Origin: Tubiluchus corallicola
Taxonomy: Eukaryota > Priapulida > Priapulimorpha > Priapulimorphida > Tubiluchidae
Assembly (NCBI GenBank): GCA_030141605.1
Contig: JAQGDQ010000258.1
Location: 97,001-161,000 of the forward strand
Length of the DNA stretch: 64,000 nucleotides
Direction: 5' to 3'
Shown: in pieces, positions 43,732 to 56,432 of the stretch
Layout of the letters: each line of letters opens with the position of its first letter
Position numbering within the stretch: position 1 is the first letter of the stretch
Program-made: the position numbers and the translations under genes
Notes under the pieces: generated by a model
The model's input: the letters and a program-made list of their open reading frames with translations, nothing else
What the model was told of the DNA's origin: nothing
Database searches by the model: none

Positions 43732-46445
43732 TTATAATTTAAGAGGAACTTTTGCCAGGCGTCCCTTAAACTTGTATTCTGCAGTGATGTATACTTGTGA
43801 CAAAACGTCCCAGTGAGTCTGACTATGTAGTTTGTAAAGTAATGAAAGATGATATTTTCGCAGCAGAGCTGTGGCTGCTATAAAAGACTACGCGGAAACG
43901 TTCGTGTATTGCTTACTATTGCTCAAAATCCACTGTGGTGTTGCACAATAGGACCCAATTATAATCTTGTATATACATGTAATTACACAAGGTGATGATA
44001 ATCGCATGTCTTTCTTTGTATATGCTACAATTTACTTTTTGAAATTTTGTTGTAAGCTTGCTTTATTTAGCCGACTTTTGTTTCATTACAAAACATATTA
44101 ATTCTTAACAACATTTCAAAATAGTGGTGTTGAATAAAAAAATCACAATTAAAAAAACAAAGGAAAAGAAAGATCGGGCACAACGTTTCAAACTACGATT
44201 GTAGTTCTTCAGGTGAACAAAAAAGGATGAAAAAAGAGAAAAAAATCACAAGGATTCGCTACAACAAATTTTTCTGGGAGTTCTTTGTTTATATTATTAA
44301 TACATAAAAAAGGATATCAGACTCTAAAGGATACGGGCACGTAGAAAAGCACAGAAATACAGCAGACAAAAACTCGTGTGAGAAACACAGAAGTATAAAA
44401 TCACTGACGACGGTCACAGCTTTAAATTCAACAGAGAAGTCTAACAAGGACCATAACTTATATACAACAAAACAGTTATCAAACCACTTAAGTACAAGAT
44501 CAACAGAATGCAACTCGTGGATTTAGAAGTGAATGACAAAAGAACAACAAAAGACCAATTAATCAGAAGAAAGGGTGATACCAATACAAACTACCTATGG
44601 AGTTGGCTGGGTTATTTGCAAAAGCAAAACAGATGATTAATCAGAAGAAACGGGTGAAAATAACAATAAGCAGAAGATTAAAACCCCATTGTAATAATTT
44701 AACAAGTTTTTTTTCAAAAAGTTGAACATACTGTTAAAATTTAAGACGTCTGTTTAATAATACAAAGACTACGCTAGCGAAGTCGGGCAATATTGTTACT
44801 TCAAGTAAAGAAGTAGTAGATTGATAGATTCGGCTATAGTATTTTAATTAAGGGTGTCAAGAGCAGTATTCTAGTTGACCCAGGAAAATTAGAAATTTAA
44901 TATTGAAGAATATAGTTACGTGCCTCTTTATCGCTGCAGAGACCACAAATTTTGCAGGCTTTCTGAATAATATTGTACATGTTCGTTCAGTTATATTTTC
45001 ATGCAACGAAAATGATTGAAAATATTTTTAATCCATACATTTTTTACGCATAACGTATCAGTATTATTTTTGTTACACCCTGACAGACAATTGCAGATTT
45101 ACAAAACATCAGTTATAGATGAACTATTAGGTATTTTAAGCTAAGCATGGTCAAACTTTTAAGGTAAAGACACGTTTGACAAAATGATTTTCCTAAAATT
45201 TAAATACGCCATCCAAAAGGAAAGCGTCTCCACAAATATGTGTTCTGATTGTGCTATGTGACGTACAGTGCACCAATGATATATGAACCATCGACCAAAT
45301 CGAAGTTACACGCATTTTTGTTTCTTGCTTCCAAATTAAAAGTTCCTCTAAATTATGTTATTAGAATATAAGCACACCGCTGCATTTTGAAGTAAAGATC
45401 CTTTTCCGAAGGTGCCAAGTCATCGATTTTACTTATTTATTGACCGAAACTGGAATCGACACTGAGGCACATAACCATTACAGGCCTACACGCAACGCAT
45501 TTATATTCTTAGAGAGTGTATGTCAACTGGTTTCTTTGGAGATGTAATAGAAAGCTGCACAGTGAACTAAAGTGAAAAACAAAGGCCATATTAGTCCAGT
45601 TCCTTATACATTTTCGTTAAATTTTTTGGAGATTTGCAAAACTATATATTTTTGGAATCGTTAAAAAATGAAAAGATAACTTTTATGCAAAGGTAGATCC
45701 TTAGCTTTCCTAAAATATATAGGATATCTAATCTCCAAAAATTCTGAACAAGCCTTATGATCAGTACATTGCGTACTAGACTATATATGCTACACAGTTG
45801 CTTCAACTTTTCAAAGTTTCTAAGCAGCAGAGAATATTCGTAATTAATGTTTTTGTATTTAGATAACACTTCATAATAGTCCTTATTTTCTTGGTACGGT
45901 AAAGTTTGTAGTGCCTAGTACACTAAATTTTGATTTCGGCAATGAATAATGGATTAATCACGACTAAAGAGGATTTTTTATAGATGTTTAACTCAGTTTT
46001 TTCTTCAATCAAATGGCGATTCCCTTATGTAAAACGTCTCTTCCACTCTTTAGATGTAGACGCCCGATGCAGTTGGGACCACTGAGCATAGGCGAATTAT
46101 TATTTTTTTTAAAACCATAATTTTTCTCTGTCATAACACTTTCTTTTGTTCCTCTGACGAAGCACTTATGGTACATTTTAGGCTGCCGTACGAGCAGGTA
46201 TGTTTTTAGTCCGTTTTAATCGGCAATTGATGAAAAAACATTCAGTCTAGAACCGTGGACGTCAATTCCGACCAAGGCTTCAAAACAGACAAAATTTACA
46301 AAAACTTGACATTTTCTTGACAATACACTATGAAATACAGTACTGATTTAAAGGTGTACTGGAACAGTATAATTAGTGTAAAACAGAACTACACAACTAA
46401 AATGTTCTCAGTCTAGAAAAATAAATGTAGGATATTCTTGCGAAA
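43732..46445. other. Intergenic spacer
   Basis: AT-rich spacer between the unrecognised gene (+) and the FABP-like gene (-). It holds the first gene's 3' UTR, a Penelope-type motif at 44180-44225, and otherwise nothing I can identify. Confidence 0.5.
44180..44225 (-). ncRNA. Relic hammerhead-like motif of a Penelope-type element
   Basis: Minus strand: ACCTGAAGA, then ACTAC-AATC-GTAGT (a perfect 5-bp hairpin), then TTGAAACG. This follows the hammerhead layout CUGANGA / stem II / GAAAC seen in Penelope-like elements. The core has one change (CTGAAGA) and two extra bases before GAAAC, so it is probably inactive. No open frame adjoins. Confidence 0.4.
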
Positions 46446-49400
46446 TCAATATTTCACAAACCATCTTTTGCACATTGACTGGCCATCTCCTAGCGGCATG
46501 CTCTAAAACACAAAAAAAAACATGATCAGATAAAGTTGCCATGGTTTCGTCTTTACAGTTTTGACTAGAATTCTCTCATTGTTACTTAACTTGGAGGTTT
46601 TGCTCCACAATTTTACTTTTTTCATTATTATGGTAACCGAATTGCTTATATTTTAGATCTTTTTAAGATTTTTTTGACCGAAAGAAACATTTAGTAACTG
46701 AACTGAATTTTAAAAGTGACGCTGAAAAGTGGCGCAGACAAATCAAACGTTCTGCAAAATGCTGCTTAAAAACTAGACGATAATGACATTTCGCAAGCCG
46801 CAAGGTCTAATAGAATATGAAATTCTTTGTCACCATTATCATCAATATCAATGTCATCATGATTGTCATGAAACAAGAATAATTATAATGGCTTTGTCAG
46901 AGATCTCTTGGTTGTTTTAGCAATAGAAAATTATGACAGTATCTTAGAGGAAAGTTACTCTTGATTTACCTTTGCCCACTGTTTACATGTACTGTACTTT
47001 GTAGCCAATTTCGTAGCTCTTAAAATATTTAATGGCCTGATTTTAGTAAATAATGAAAAATTATTCATTTGAAGTGAAGTGATACTGCGCATTTCAAGTT
47101 ACAATAGATGTTTTATTCAGCTCCGCTATCTGTTAAGCAGGTGTAAGCAGAGACTGTAGTATAAGTCTCTCGTACATAGATTTAAATGACGTCCATACCT
47201 GCGTGAAACTCGTTTTAGACTGATCGGATCGAATCGGACCTAATCTGATCTGATCCGATCCCATCCCATCCCATCCAATCCAATCCAATCCAATCCAATC
47301 CAATCCAATCCAATCCAATCCAATCCAATCCAATCCAATCTAATCTAATCTAATCCCATCCATCCAATACAATGTAATTTGTGCTACATCTTTATAAACA
47401 GGACTGCAGGCTACAACATTATTCATAAAGAACACACTAACTCTACAGTAACTACCTATATTTACCAGGATTAACGTGTCGTCATCTTCTATTTCATGTG
47501 TATATTCTTCCGTTAAATTATCACACTCGAGTTCTACCACAGTCAGCACCAGTATCCCATTTTGAATTTTATAAGTATTCTAAAATGCCGCAAATAATAT
47601 AATTGTAGTAACTTTTTATACATTCTTAACTTCTTTTTGTTGTACTGCTATGTGAGTGTGCAAAACTATGAAGGCATATTATGCATTATTATCCTACTAG
47701 TACATTGGAATTAGTAGCTATAATAATTATTTCACACTTTTCATTTAAAATTTGACTGCTAATTTCGTTCAAAAACATACAAAAAAGAGTAAAGACACTA
47801 TTTATTTATTCAAGCGAATTCAGATCTCGGAAAATAATCTTATTTTCACTTTCAATTGACTGGTCTTACGATTTATTTACTACATGTCTAGAATTAAATT
47901 TTCCTAGAAAGTTCGACATATGACAATTTTAAGATTGCAGTACACTTCAGGTCATAAGCTTCTAGCTTCTAGTGTATATATATATGGCAGTTGTGCGTAC
48001 AGCATTGGAATTATATAATATAATATAATATATTTTTATATAGATATATATTCTATATATATATTTCTATATATATATATATATATACATATATACTCAT
48101 ACTCAAATACTCATATATCTTTCATCGCATATCATTATGCAATGCATTGACAATAGATTACATTGGCAGTATAATGGTAACAATATAAATAACATAATTT
48201 TATAATGTATGCCTCCCACAGATTTTTGTCAAAAAATATTAAGTGTTTTAAAGTGTACGTCTGTTCGCTTCGCAAATCTTTTACTCTGGCAGAAGTGGTT
48301 ACGGTTACAATCATTACGGCAAATCACTTTGATTTCTGACGATGATGATGATGATATGCAGTTATTAAAATAAATTTGGTAAATCTTACTGTTATCTTCT
48401 GTCCCATTGCACTTCGGGTATCTACAGTTTTCCCCAGTTCAAATTTGACATTGTGAAATGTCTGGAAAACGGCATAAACACGGATGTGGTAGGTACCTTC
48501 ACCTGTATCTTGTATGTCCATGTAAGTGGTGGTTGCCTTTGATGCGTATCTAAGGAATGGCAATACTTCTGCAGAACATGTAAAGGGTACAGTATTAGGA
48601 TATGTAATTTAACGGTAAACGCAGAGTCAATTTCAAGAAAATATGTTAAAGCATCACAAAAGCAGTTTTATGTCACTAACAATGGACTGCACAGTACACC
48701 TAAGAGTGATGTCGGGCTATAAACCAAGAAAGAGCTTAAACTGCGTGAAATTTTGATGAAAACAAGTACATCATTATATTAGACTTCAAAACAGGGTAGT
48801 GTAGCAAGATAAACTAGATATCTTAGGCCTGTAGGTAAATAGGTCTGAATCAAAGTTAGTGGAGCAACCATGACAGATTTTGGCAATTTGGGTGCCACGT
48901 GACCTATTTAAGCAACAAAATCCTGTGAAAGTGAAACATAGTAACTTCTGATGACTTGTTAATTATTTATAATCTTCATATTAATGTTAATATTAATGAT
49001 GCCACAATAAATTAAATTTTGAAACAAAATTTTAAAACAGGAAATGTGAAAAGTTGTAACACAGTAGGATTTGAACCAAGACCTTCTGCTTAGAAGGTAG
49101 ATGACTTATATCAATGATCAATGTGAATGATCAACACAACACCACGGCATGCACTCAATGGTGAATGACCACTACGGTAAGTGCACAATGGAACACCACG
49201 ACGCACACTCGCCGAATGATTACTACAACACCGTAGCGTTAACACACCACTGCATCATACAACAAAAGATTGCCAAGGGTCACTTCATGAATTGAAGTGA
49301 ATTCTTAAAGCACTATAGTTCGTGAATTTTCATTTTTTGGATACTGTAATGTGTAAGTAAACCACTTGTCTGTTCTTTATCCTACACAGAATATTTTGGT

Positions 49401-50091
49401 AAAGAACTCCATTACAAAAAAATAGAATACAAAAAGGAAGAGATTTTTTTACACGGAGCACCTTAAATTGTATACATAATTTTTCCATACTAGTTCATGG
49501 TATGTAATGACCATTATGGAAATGAAGTTATACGCGCACATTTTGCACAGATATACAGAAAAAAATGTACAAAATCTATTTTCACACTCACGAATTATAC
49601 GAACTTTTGTATTCCAGCCATTCGTCGAAGTTTTCATTTTTCGTATTTTGCCAATTTCCTATGTATCTTTCCATCATTGATGTGAATTAAGTAGGTATAA
49701 GCAACTAAAGTTATGTATCAAAGTAATCGGTACTTCAAGTTTATAACGTAAAAAGCACGACGACCAAAATATAAAATTAATGTAAAATTCCATTAAACAA
49801 CCGTGCTAGCTGCGACTTTAACCGGTGTTTTACAAGAACTTTTGCACACAAAATGGGTGATAATAGCTGATCCTGTAACTTTGTTACAACGTTAACGCAC
49901 AACAGCGAGCATGCAAATTAATTTTAATAAATCACAAACTGCCAATATGCTTTTACTCAATGCAAATTTTACTTTTTGTTAATTTCATAACAAATTTTAA
50001 TTAACATCGAATACTGCCTACCCTTGGTAAAAATCAGATCATCCCCACCCTGAAAAGTTGTTAGTTCATCTAACAAGTCGTGACTGAGCAT
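46446..50091 (-). CDS. FABP-like intracellular lipid-binding protein
   Basis: Exons 50022-50091, 48390-48568, 47466-47579 and 46446-46502: 70, 179, 114 and 57 nt, 420 in all, 139 residues. Splice phases are 1, 0 and 0. Vertebrate FABP genes have four exons of about 70, 173, 102 and 54 nt, so the layout fits. Sequence: VLPFLRYASKATTTYMDI (helix-turn to strand B), TYHIRVYAVFQTFHNVKFEL with ELGKTVDT (family FKLGxxFDE), then GQKITNTYKIQNGILVL (family RxVKSxxxxDGGxLVH), IEDDDTLILSMPLGDG and CKRWFVKY (family CTRxYEKx). Family role: cytosolic beta-barrel carrier of fatty acids or retinoids. Oddities: exon 1 (MLSHDLLDELTTFQ) lacks the usual G-x-W near the start, and the P2-motif Tyr is Phe. The last exon is the least certain. 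Confidence 0.65.
47268..47352. repeat. CCAAT pentanucleotide array
   Basis: About 15 tandem 5-bp units (CCAAT, grading to CCCAT on the left and CTAAT on the right) in the last intron of the FABP-like gene. The flanking 47220-47268 has related GATCC/GATCT units. Confidence 0.9.
49077..49140 (-). repeat. tRNA-like SINE fragment
   Basis: Minus strand: ACCTTCTAAGCAGAAGGT forms a good anticodon-like stem-loop, followed by CTTGGTTCAAATCCTACT with a B-box. The D-arm region is degenerate and no acceptor stem pairs, so it is a SINE piece or tRNA pseudogene. It lies in the first intron of the FABP-like gene. Confidence 0.5.
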
Positions 50092-51589
50092 TGATAAGAA
50101 AGTGCATCCGCACGTTGCTCGGGCTTTCCCAAAGACGCTCCCAAGATGTACGTAGAACGTAGACGTACGTACGTACGGTGCGCTGGGAACCTCTCTGGAT
50201 TTTCCTAAATTACTATCTGTATTATAGGCTTATATTGGCAATAAGTTAAAGTTATTAGGTACTACCTAATTTACCTGTTTTGATTTTGTTTACCATTTGA
50301 GTTTTGTGTATTAAAACCATATATTCATATGTTGTCAACACATTCAGAACGTTACTGGCCGCGAACTGTGCAAATTTTTTTCACATCAAGTAAAGGGCAA
50401 ATAAAGCTTTATTCTGCGTAGAACTTGACTGAGGAAAGAGCGCCAGAAATGATGAAGAATAAGATCCTGACCTGAATAAAACTTGTGATACATAAACCCA
50501 AATTATATACCACAGAAATATACATAATCAATTAGGCAGATTAAGTGGCGAAGTAGAAAAATTAAAACAAGGCGTTACAAGTACAATTAAGTGAAGTTTA
50601 CTCAAAAAATTGAAAGTGACAACACGAACACAGCCTTATGTTAAACCACTAACTTCACGCAGGAGCAACATAAAAACACTTGTACAATAAAAGGGAAATT
50701 AAACACACAAAATGTTTAAACATACACAAAGGATCGTTATAAAACACACCTAATAGCTAGAAGTACAGACTGAGACCACTAAAAAGATACTAAGCGTGCA
50801 GCTGTTTAAGAAAGATGTAAGTAATTGCGAGGGTATCATAGATAGCATATCATCAACTAAAAAAACTGTGCAGTTTTAAAACATTAGAATAAAAAGTTAA
50901 AAACGACTGTTGGTAACATAGTTGAAGTAGATTAAACAGAGTTAACTATACTCAAAGACAATCTCTGACATAAAGAAGTAGAATACAATTATTAATACAC
51001 TTGCTTAGTGGAATGAACTGTTGAAAGGCTCTGGCACTGAATGGGTAGTTCTCGAGAATTTGTGACTTGTTATTTCGTTTCATTTGCGACCAAGAGAGGG
51101 CAATGTAAGCACGAAGTTCGTCGAACCGATTTCAACCGAGATTTTACGAGACAACAACAATAACAAAAGCTGCCAACTAACAGAGAATTTTTATTCGATA
51201 TCCTTAAATTAATGTGAAATATTTCTCTTTCATCGATGCAGTCACGCAAGAGAAGGTATTATAACATTACTTACACTAAAATTAAATGTCTGTGAATTTG
51301 AAGCGGAAGTTTATGCAATGTGTTTTGTGCAACGGTTTGAGTAAAAAGTGAAAATCAAAATGGTTAAAGCACTAGCTCAGCTGTAAACACTAGATAAGCA
51401 TTGAATCAGAAATAATGTTGGAGCTAAATTATTATTATTATTACCGGGGAACAGCAATAACTTTGACTCTGACTTTTGCTAAGCACCTCTACGCAGCATA
51501 GAAATCTAAATAAGAATATTTCATCCAAAGAAATAAGGACCTAGATGGTAACTATGCACTATCAGTCCTTTCTCAAATGCCTTTTGAAA

Positions 51590-54551
51590 ATGTCGACTGA
51601 TGAAGTATTGATGATTGATGATGGAAGACGAGTAACAAATTGCACAAGACTGGAAACGTTTTCTCAAGTTTTTAAGTTCGCTGTAGCCAGTAGCACTAAC
51701 TCACTGCCTTCTGCTGCAGGTGCATATGACATATAAGTTTAGAAGTACTATTAGACCTTTTAGGTAGGCTATTAGTACTGACATCTTTGTTAGTTTAGAA
51801 AATTAATTTAATTTTGCTAAATGCAAAAGCTGGATAGATTCATATACCCGGCGCGAGGCTCTGAAATTTCCATATATCTTCTCATAAACGTTGTAAGTGC
51901 TCAAAATGTTAAACGACTATATAGGATCAGTAAAACTATATAACTCAGTAATGTCATTAGGGAAGCTTGTGAAATCACACTTTAGCCTAGCGAGAAATTT
52001 TGAAGAAAATTTTTTGTTAACTGGTTTGTTATTCAGCTTCTGATAGTGTTATCATATTATATAAAATTTATTTGTGTTTGGCTTACATTTTGTGTCATTG
52101 ATTATGGTAGGTACATCAAGATATGTGTATAGTTCAGCTTGACTACATTTTAGCTGTATGACTTAGCACATTGAAATAATTATTTCATTAACAGGTCTTG
52201 TTAATATTTAAACTGAAATTACTTCTTTCTTTTTTGAGCACTGTTAGTATTTAACTTCCTCTGTTCACACTCATTTGTCTTTGTTATAGCTTATATATTG
52301 TCAACTGTTATCATTGATGGCTGTAAGAACTTCTGCAAACTTGTGACTTGTTTCGTGGGCCTCATCTAAATCGGCCTCTAATTAACCTCTCTAAACTATT
52401 CCTGCTATTTGAAAAACATTAATAAAATTATAATTCACAAGTCTTTCCCTGTTTTAAGATAAACAGGTTCTGAGATTGTTCAATAATTGTGCAAGCAAAG
52501 GTGGGAAATTATAAATATTTAGAATGATATTGCAGGAGGATTAGAGATGAAGAAGGTTTTTGCAATTTCGTGTTCATAAATTTCATTTGAGATAAATCTC
52601 AAATGAAATTTATATATGTAAATATACGTTTATAAATATATATATATATATATATACGTTCCCAGTTTATGTTTCCAAATGTATTTAGTGAAGAGTATTT
52701 AGTGTATTTAGTTTACTTACTATTTGTATCTGCAGTTCGAGTTTACTGTAGTCGAGTTCTGGTCATTCCAGTCTGAGTTCTTAAAAAGTGTTCAAATTCT
52801 ACATCTACTGGTAGAGAAATATTCTCCTATTATAATAACATGCTGTCACAGATCTAGGTTTCTTTTGGAGATATCAGATTTCTGCACTTATTTTCCAGTA
52901 TGGCCTTTTGACGTTGTTCGCCCAGTTGCTGCATGCATTTTATTTCTTAACAAAGAACTGACCTATGGTACTGGGTTTAATGATGATTTGGAGAGTATAT
53001 CGAGTGTGATGAATAAGATTAGCTCCTAAACTTCACGCTTTAAACTGGAACAACAAATGTTTTCTAAATAAATGAGGACATTTTAGCCCTACTTGTTTTA
53101 AATAAGGGTTTACAGATATTTTTTAATTGTTAAGCATTTGTACGTAGGAAAATTGTACAACTTAGATCTTGTAACTTTGCACTGTACTATTGTGCAGGTC
53201 TGAGTCTTATCATGTATAACTGCCAGTGCTAAATACAATTTGGTATATTGTTTTGGCAGGATTCAGTCAGGTAACAGTTTATAAATGTTGACTATCAGCT
53301 GTGAAGGCACTGAAATGCATATACATTTACGTAATAGCATAATTCTCTGATGAAAATGCTCTGAGTCTGAGACGTCTGCTCTTGTTTGTTTTTCACTGCT
53401 TTGCTTTGTAATCTCAAATTATTAGTTGTTTATTCATATAAAATATTATGCAGCAGTGATTTTTAGTATAGATAATTAAAGGCAATGAATAATAATTTTT
53501 GTTAGAAATATAAAAAAAGTGATGAAATCCATACATATCATCATACTTTTTACATGTAGTAACTGTTGTTTATACATTCACAAAATGCTTTTCTAACTTC
53601 TCGTTTCACATTAAAATTAATAAGCAAACAGCGCAGTTATACTTTATTCTTAAATCAACATCTGAATCATTCATAAAATACAACATTTTGGGTATAACAA
53701 GTAATTCAACATCTTGAATTTTTCTTAAGAAGCCAAGTTTTTGATTTGCTGTCATGGTGCCACAATAGAATATAAATAGTTTTGCATGTTCTCTGTTAAG
53801 TCTAATATTTTTTTGTATGCACAATTCCACCTTATTTGCATCTCTAGTAGAAATGCCACCAATTTCACACTCATACAACAAAATGGGGATATAATAATAA
53901 CTAATTAGTGTTTTTGCCATTATTGGGTTGCATTTGGTACTCAAAGACCCAAAATATTTACCGTTCAATCTTGTCATGTCAACTGCAAAGTCTTTACCAG
54001 TTTTTATATCGAGTCCCAAAACTCTCAAATATTTCACACTATGTTTCCCAAATGCTGGGCCAGCTGCAGTTCCCTGCAAGACTTAGAACAGACTTGTAAC
54101 TTTTCCTAGACTTGAGCACAAAAATGAAATGTAACTGCTTGTCTATAGCCTAAGGGCATGTGGTCCAGGGTTTTTTAATCCAGTAGTCCAGAATACAGTA
54201 CTTTCAACTTTACACTTTACTTTGGTCGCAAATCTGCACATGACTACTTCGAATTATCTACAAAAACTTTAGATTTTCTGACGCTCAATAACTGCAGCTT
54301 ACTTTAGATGCTACAAGCGATGTGTTTTGGAGCTTTTTATACCCACTATGTGGCGTTTTAGATTGTACTTAGTTATCCATTTTTACATTCAGCCAGCAGG
54401 TGAAGGACAAAGGGTAACAGGTTACAGTAGCCCAGATTCCAGGCAAACTGATGTTGAAACTATTTCTAGAATGATAAAATTGCTGGAGTCGCTTCCTAAA
54501 CAAAGAGCTGTCATTTGCCCATGCAGTACAGTGACAGTGCTGACACAATAG
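51590..54551 (+). CDS. Doubtful two-exon gene model
   Basis: Exon 51590-51719 begins MSTDEVLMIDDGRRVTNC and ends at GCAG|GTGCAT (phase 1). Exon 54397-54551, after CCAG, continues GEGQRVTGYSSPDSRQTDV and ends AVICPCSTVTVLTQ, then TAG. Joined, the frame codes 94 residues of normal-looking composition (mixed charged, Ser/Thr). No family is recognised, the acceptor is one of two AGs 4 nt apart, and the intron spans a LINE relic. The same frame upstream has an ATG at 51545. Treat as a hypothesis. Confidence 0.22.
52576..52613. repeat. Perfect 18-bp inverted repeat (hairpin)
   Basis: ATAAATTTCATTTGAGAT and its exact inverse separated by AA. It precedes a TA run. Could form a cruciform or RNA hairpin; no role is evident. 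Confidence 0.9.
53347..53388 (+). ncRNA. Second Penelope-type hammerhead-like relic
   Basis: CTGATGAAAATGCTCTGAG followed by TCTGAGACGTCTGCTC. It has an intact CTGATGA core block; GAAAC is changed to GAGAC. The trailing ACGTCTGCTCTT resembles Penelope-like terminal repeats. Stem II is poor, so it is degraded. Confidence 0.35.
53606..54079 (-). mobile_element. LINE reverse-transcriptase 3' fragment
   Basis: 157 open codons without a stop. KHSVKYLRVLGLDIKTG matches the KYLGVxIxxxL block after the RT core. AKTLISYYYIPILLYECE matches the LLxSYxxPILLYGxE block. KVELCIQKNIR follows, as in LINE ORF2 thumb/connection regions. The catalytic FADD block upstream is missing. No 3' UTR repeat is recognised. 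Confidence 0.65.
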
Positions 54552-56432
54552 ACTTTTTTTTGTGTTGAGCTATTTTGCCTTTTTTACACCATAACGATTG
54601 CAGATTCAGATGGTACAATAATAACTTCTTCTTGTTCATTAACATTTGATTTCATATTAGTCAGCGTCACTTAGTTTCAGTTTCACCAGATAATACAAAA
54701 ATTTCATGTCATGTCACGCATCAAATTAGTCAGGGTTCTCAAATCTTCATTAATTTTGTTTAAGGTACATTAATTTGGACGTTAGACCTAATGTGTTGCA
54801 CAGCAAACAAGAAAGTGCATTTTTGACACTAAATTCCACAATATGAAGTTTGTTTTATGAAAACCAATCAATTTTATGAAATTTATTTATGGTGTTTCTA
54901 GAACGTGGTAGTTCTAATCAGATGTGTGAAAGATTTATAAAATCGTATTTAGAGTTAAAACAGTTCATTCTTGCTTACAAAGAACTTCATATTTTGTACA
55001 CATTCTATATACAGCTTGTTCTCTTTGGATGGTATTTTCGTTCTGTCAGCCAAATCCAGTTTCAAAGCAATTTTATTTTGTCGCGTCAAATCGAAGTCGA
55101 TGCATTGAAAAACAAGTCAAGTGTCACATCATTTTAGTTCATGGAATGAGTGACTATGTACAGACGTGACAACTCAAAACCGAGTCAGCAGCTTTTTTTG
55201 CAGTCAGTTTGATGATTTCTGTACGCCATGAGTAGTACTGTTCACTACATTTGCACTATCTAGCGTAGTACCTTTTCTTTGTGTCTTTTTCGGTTTAACA
55301 TGGTGGGTTTAGAAACTCGCATTGACTTTCTCTTTGTTGTCAGCTGCCAGGCTAGTTTGCCCACTGATCAGCTGATTGTACCCTATAACGTACGTACATT
55401 GCCAGGTCACTTGTAAAGCAGCTGCGGGCAGGTTGTGCTGTAACTCAGGATACTATGACAAGTTCCTTTGTGTTCTGGATACCGTGTACGTGACATGCTG
55501 TATAGGATATTTTGTTCCTATTAATGTAAGATTTATGCTACAATTGCATTATTATGTTACATGTTTTCCCGGATAGATCCCGTGTCCATCCTGTTTGACA
55601 AGGTTTAATTGAATAAGTATATCATTGGGTATACGGTAATCATTTGTGTTATTTGCAGTGGTGAAGTTTTCTATATTCACATTTTGCAAGGAATTTTAAT
55701 TTGTCTGTACACGTTAAATGGTAATTTCAGTTTTGTGTTGTTGTCAATAAACCATGTTGCTTTTCTTTGCTAAACCTTTAGAAATCCAGTGGTTAGTGAT
55801 TAACATTTCTAAAGAGCACACGTATATTTGATTTCATACTGCAGTGTAGTGTATATATTAATTAATGACGACAGTTTTGGTTGTGTTAGGTTATATCTAA
55901 GTTGATCTATTTGTCTTCTACGTCACTTGCAAGACTAAGGCCAACTTTAAAACATAAATCAGTTGTATTTTCACAGTACTATTTTCAGCGTTATTTCGTG
56001 GTTTGTTCAACTTTGTTGTGTGTTTACACGTCATTGAAAAGATCTCATTATAAGGGGGAATTTGGTGGTGAATCTTGTTACAGTTTAGTCAATGATTCTA
56101 TATTTAATCAACACAGGATTTTATTTTACAGGTTGCTACCTTCAAGCTGGTTGCAGATTATTGACATCTGAGGTTGCTGAGCTAGTTACGTGTTTGCTTG
56201 GCTTATCAACATTTAGTAACCGAGGATTTAGCCAGTTAGGGCGGTGCTAGGATAACAAGTCATTACCATTATTATCGTCAAGGTAACCCCAGTGTGCGCC
56301 AGCCACTGAGCTGGCAGGATAACAACCATAGGCCAGCAACTTGCTTGTTGGACATCACCTCATCACTGCCTGCCACCCTTCAACACCTGGGATCAACCGG
56401 CAGAGTTAGACACACGTGCTAATGGTGTCAAG
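54552..56432. other. Spacer and presumed YPEL 5' region
   Basis: No supported exon. It should contain the promoter and 5' UTR of the Yippee-like gene. The last 250 bp before the ATG is less AT-rich and free of TA runs. Several 60-90-codon frames here match nothing. Confidence 0.4.

Noticed and set aside
52724-53029. 101-codon plus-strand frame ending SISSVMNKISS
   Set aside because: No family match, and an acceptor at 52737 does not join any upstream exon in frame. Possibly a decayed transposon.
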